The position numbers and the translations under genes were made by a program. Positions 22,901-26,045 of a stretch of DNA of 26,045 nucleotides are shown here, one piece after another (position 1 is the first letter of the stretch; every line of letters begins with the position of its first letter). Under the pieces are notes generated by a model. The model saw only the letters and a list, made by a program, of their open reading frames with translations, made no database searches and was not told where the DNA came from. Where the stretch lies: assembly GCA_014904845.1 (NCBI GenBank), contig MU119699.1, positions 1-26,045 of the forward strand. The letters are read 5' to 3'. This DNA comes from Acephala macrosclerotiorum. Lineage: Eukaryota; Ascomycota; Leotiomycetes; Helotiales; Mollisiaceae.

Positions 22901-24790
22901 TTAATTCCAAGGAAAATCATTCAAATTTTATAGTTTCGAATTAAAATTTTATATTGTATTTTGAAATCTCGATTTTTTTAAATCAATTTAAAATGTTTAA
23001 AATATTTTTATTATTTCGTAATATCGTATTTAAACTCAAAATTTAATATATAAATCGCGATTATAAAATTTTAATATTTTTATCGAAATATTATACGTAA
23101 TATATAATTAATTATTTTAATACGTTTAATTTTCGAAAAATTAAAATTATAATATTATTTTAAAAAATTAATTATATTTAATATTTTTTTTTATAATTAA
23201 AATGAAAAACGAATTATTTTATTTAATTTATTACGTTAAAATTTATTAAAAATATTAAATTATTTTAAAATAAATTTGTAACGAATTATTACGTTTTTAA
23301 AACGCGAAATAATTAATATATAAATATAAAAAATAAAAATAAATATAATTAAACGTATTTAAAATTTTATTTATTTATTATTAATTATATTATTTGAATT
23401 ATAAAATAAAATAAATATAATATTAATATTTTTTATAATATATATAAATTTATTAAATAAAATATATAAATATATTTATTAAAAATATTTAATATAATTT
23501 TATTATAATTTAATTTAAAAATTAATAAAACTTTTATAAAATTATTTATTCGTTTTTTTTTTAATTTTAATACGTATATAATATTAAATTAATATATTAT
23601 TTTATTTTTATTTTATATATTATTATATTTTTTTTAAATATTTATTAAATATATTTTATTCGAATTTATATTATTATAAAATATATTTTAAAATATATAT
23701 TAGTATTATAAAAAATTATAATTTTTATAAACGTTTTTTTATTAAAACGTATATTTAATATTTTAAAATATATAATAATTAAAATTTAAAATAATATACG
23801 ATTTTATTTTTAATTCGAATATATTAAAAAAAATTAATTTTAATATTTTACAAATAATATTAATTTTATTACAATTGAAAAACTTTAAAAAATTTATAAA
23901 AAAATAATATTATTAATTATTATTTATAAAAATTAATAAATATTTATAATCGATTTCGAATTACGTATTATTTATTTCAAATTACGTAATTGAAAATAAT
24001 ATAAAATTATATTTAAAAAAATAAAAATTATATTAATTAATTTTAAAAATAATTTTTTATTATTTTTATTATTTATATTATAATAATATTTATTATTCAC
24101 GAATTAATAAATATTATTATTAATTTTTTCATTGTAATATTATTATTTTATTATTATTATTATTAATATATATATATATATTATTTATTATTTTTAAAAT
24201 TTATTAATTTATTTATATATAATTAAAAATTCTTTTATTAATAATATAATAAATAATAAATCGATACGTATATTTTAAATATTTTAAATATTATTTATAT
24301 TATTATATAATTTCGATTATTTATAATCGAAATAATTATTATTTATATTAAAAATAAATATTTTGAAATATTATAAAATATATATAAATAAAATTTAAAT
24401 TAAAAATATATTAATAAATAATAATAAATCGTTATTTATTTTATTATTATAATTATTATTATTACGATTTTTAATATTTATATTAAATTAATTAAATTTA
24501 TTTTTATACATTTCAAATTTTAATTATATATTTTTTTTATTAAATTATAAAATTAATTATTACGTTTAAATATTTTATTTATTATATTATTTAATAACGT
24601 TAATTAATTACGTAAATTAATTATCGAATTGAATTTATTATTTTTACGTATATATAATAAAATAATATATCGTTCAAAAAATAATTATTTAATATATATT
24701 TAAATATTAATATACGAAAATTATTTTTATATAAATTTTAAAATATTTAATTTATTTTATTAAATATTATATAATATTTATATATAATTC
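22901..24790. other. AT-rich RIP-like block, right arm, no recognisable gene
   Basis: Extremely AT-rich sequence. By hand count, 15 of the 16 C residues on the + strand in 23041-23640 are followed by G. I saw no coding region, no RNA gene and no clear match to the left arm. Short AT and ATT microsatellites occur at about 24140-24180. This arm appears more completely mutated than copies A and B. Confidence 0.65.
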
Positions 24791-24799
24791 GAAATCGCA

Positions 24800-25415
24800 T
24801 ATAATATAATATTAATTATATATTTTTTAATAGATAAATTTTATTTATTTATTATAAATTAATTAAAATTTATTTTTATTTTTATTATAATTAATTAATT
24901 AATTTACGAATTATAAATTGTTTTAAATATATTTAATTTATTAATTAAAACGAATTAATTTATAATTAAATTTTTTATTTTATATTTATAAAACAACGTT
25001 AAAAAATAAATTATTTATATACGATTTATATATTTTATTTTAATTATATAATTTAAAATTAAATAATTTAATTACGAAATTACGAAATTATAAAAAAATA
25101 TTAATTTATAAAAATTATATATTAAATTATTCGAAATAATTAATATTAAAACAAATATAAATTTTTTTTTTTTTTTATAATAATCGTTTATAATAATTAA
25201 TTTTATTTTTAATAAAAATTAAAATATAAAAATAAAAATTTTAACGTAAAAAAAAAAAAAATTATAATATTAAAAAATGAAATTATTTTATTATTTTATA
25301 TTTTAATTTATAAATTGTTTATAATCGTTTTTAAATTAAAATAATAAAATTAAAATAATAAAATTAAAATAAAAAATTTTAATTAAAAAAAATCGATTAA
25401 AAAAATATATTTTAT
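24800..25415 (-). repeat. Inverted, deleted copy C of the A/B element end
   Basis: The reverse complement of about 3440-4190 of copy A aligns here, including the ATTAATTAATTA tract near 24890, the block around 25060-25130 (matching A near 3700-3770) and the block around 25290-25400. It carries the roughly 75-bp segment that A lacks (about 25190-25250). It has its own deletion of about 85 bp near 25045 and another of about 40 bp near 25350. It also covers part of the segment deleted from B. The outer boundary near 24800 is fuzzy. Confidence 0.75.
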
Positions 25416-25464
25416 TAAAACGTTTTTATTTTAATTATATTATGAATTTTTTTAAAAATCTTTT

Positions 25465-26045
25465 TATAAATAATATAATAAAATTATATATATATTTTTT
25501 TAAAAATTTTTATAAATAATTAATTTCGAAAATAATATTAATTATATATTTTTTAATATATTAAAATTTTTTATTTATTATAAATTAATTAATAATTTTT
25601 TTAATTTTATTTTAATTAATTAATTAATTAATTTGCGAATTATAAATTATTTCAAATAAATTTAATTTATTAATTAAAACGAATTAATTTATAATTAAAT
25701 TTTTTTATTTTATATTTTATTATTTTTTTATATTAATAAAACAATATTAAAAAATAAATTGTTTTAATAAATTTTATTAAAAACTGTTTATATACGATTT
25801 ATATATTTTATTTTTTATTATTATTAAAAAAAATTCGAATTATTAAAAATTAAAAATTAAAAATTAAAAATTAATTAATAAAATCTTTTTATTTTAATTA
25901 TATTATTTAAAATTAAATAATTTAATTACGAGATTACGAAATTATAAAAAAATATTAATTTATAAAAATTACGTATTAAATTATTTAAAATAATTAATAT
26001 TAAAATAAATTTTAAAAAAAAAAAAAAAAAAAAACTCGTAATAAT
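25465..26045 (-). repeat. Inverted copy D of the A/B element end (cut by the window)
   Basis: The reverse complement of copy A from about 4205 down to about 3660 aligns well from 25465 to the window end, for example at 25590-25690 (A near 4000-4090) and 25790-25830 (A near 3845-3890). The element's end lies near 25465, as in A (4212) and B (12017). At the window edge it enters the 75-bp segment present in B and C but not A. C and D share orientation and are head-to-tail. Confidence 0.8.
25843..25870 (-). repeat. 7-bp microsatellite (TTAAAAA, four units) inside copy D
   Basis: Four perfect TTAAAAA units are followed by TTAATTA. The matching place in copy A (reverse complement near 3815-3840) has three degenerate units: TTGAAAA, TCGAAAA, CTAAAAA. 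Point mutation appears to have made the units identical, after which one unit was added. Confidence 0.7.

Noticed and set aside
24140..24180. ATT/AT tracts suggesting a CRISPR array or replication origin
   Set aside because: Simple low-complexity sequence with no repeat-spacer structure; AT tracts are everywhere in this arm.

Overview
The window looks like genomic DNA of a filamentous ascomycete fungus (Pezizomycotina). Three things point there: short GT-AG introns with GCTAAC/CTGAC-type branch sites, a fungal-style full-length ABCC transporter, and a sharp two-speed layout in which a gene island of normal composition (about 12.02-22.9 kb) sits between extremely AT-rich blocks. The AT-rich blocks carry the pattern expected of heavy repeat-induced point mutation (RIP): almost no G or C, the remaining C lying mostly in CpG, and repeat copies that differ mainly by C/T and G/A changes. 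I cannot name the species.

Layout. 1-4212 and 8352-12017 are two same-strand copies (A and B) of one decayed dispersed element, separated by 4.1 kb of equally AT-rich DNA that I could not assign. At 24.8-26.0 kb two shorter copies of the end of the same element (C and D) lie in opposite orientation, so the gene island is bracketed by inverted copies. No intact coding region survives in these arms.

The island holds one substantial gene and several broken ones. At 17712-22559 (+) is a four-exon ABCC (MRP-like) ABC transporter of about 1551 residues with both nucleotide-binding domains complete; its second intron appears to end in GG instead of AG. At 12.02-13.14 kb (-) is a relic of the N-terminal half of a large fungal AAA+ ATPase, with three stops, three frameshifts and two lost splice acceptors, running into repeat copy B. 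At 15606-16432 (-) is a coiled-coil gene broken by a 7-bp tandem duplication beside three 21-bp repeats. Two further weak coding relics lie at 14.1-14.5 kb (-) and 14.9-15.3 kb (+). A strong G-quadruplex repeat (five C5 runs on the + strand) is at 14080-14122.

The genes do not form a pathway. The best reading is a decaying subtelomeric-like or accessory island in which the transporter is the only gene likely to work, and even that needs its second intron checked. I did not find a convincing new multi-gene system. The most unusual signals are the CpG-sparing mutation pattern, in which CpG in one repeat copy is replaced as a unit by TpA in the other, and the GT-GG intron.
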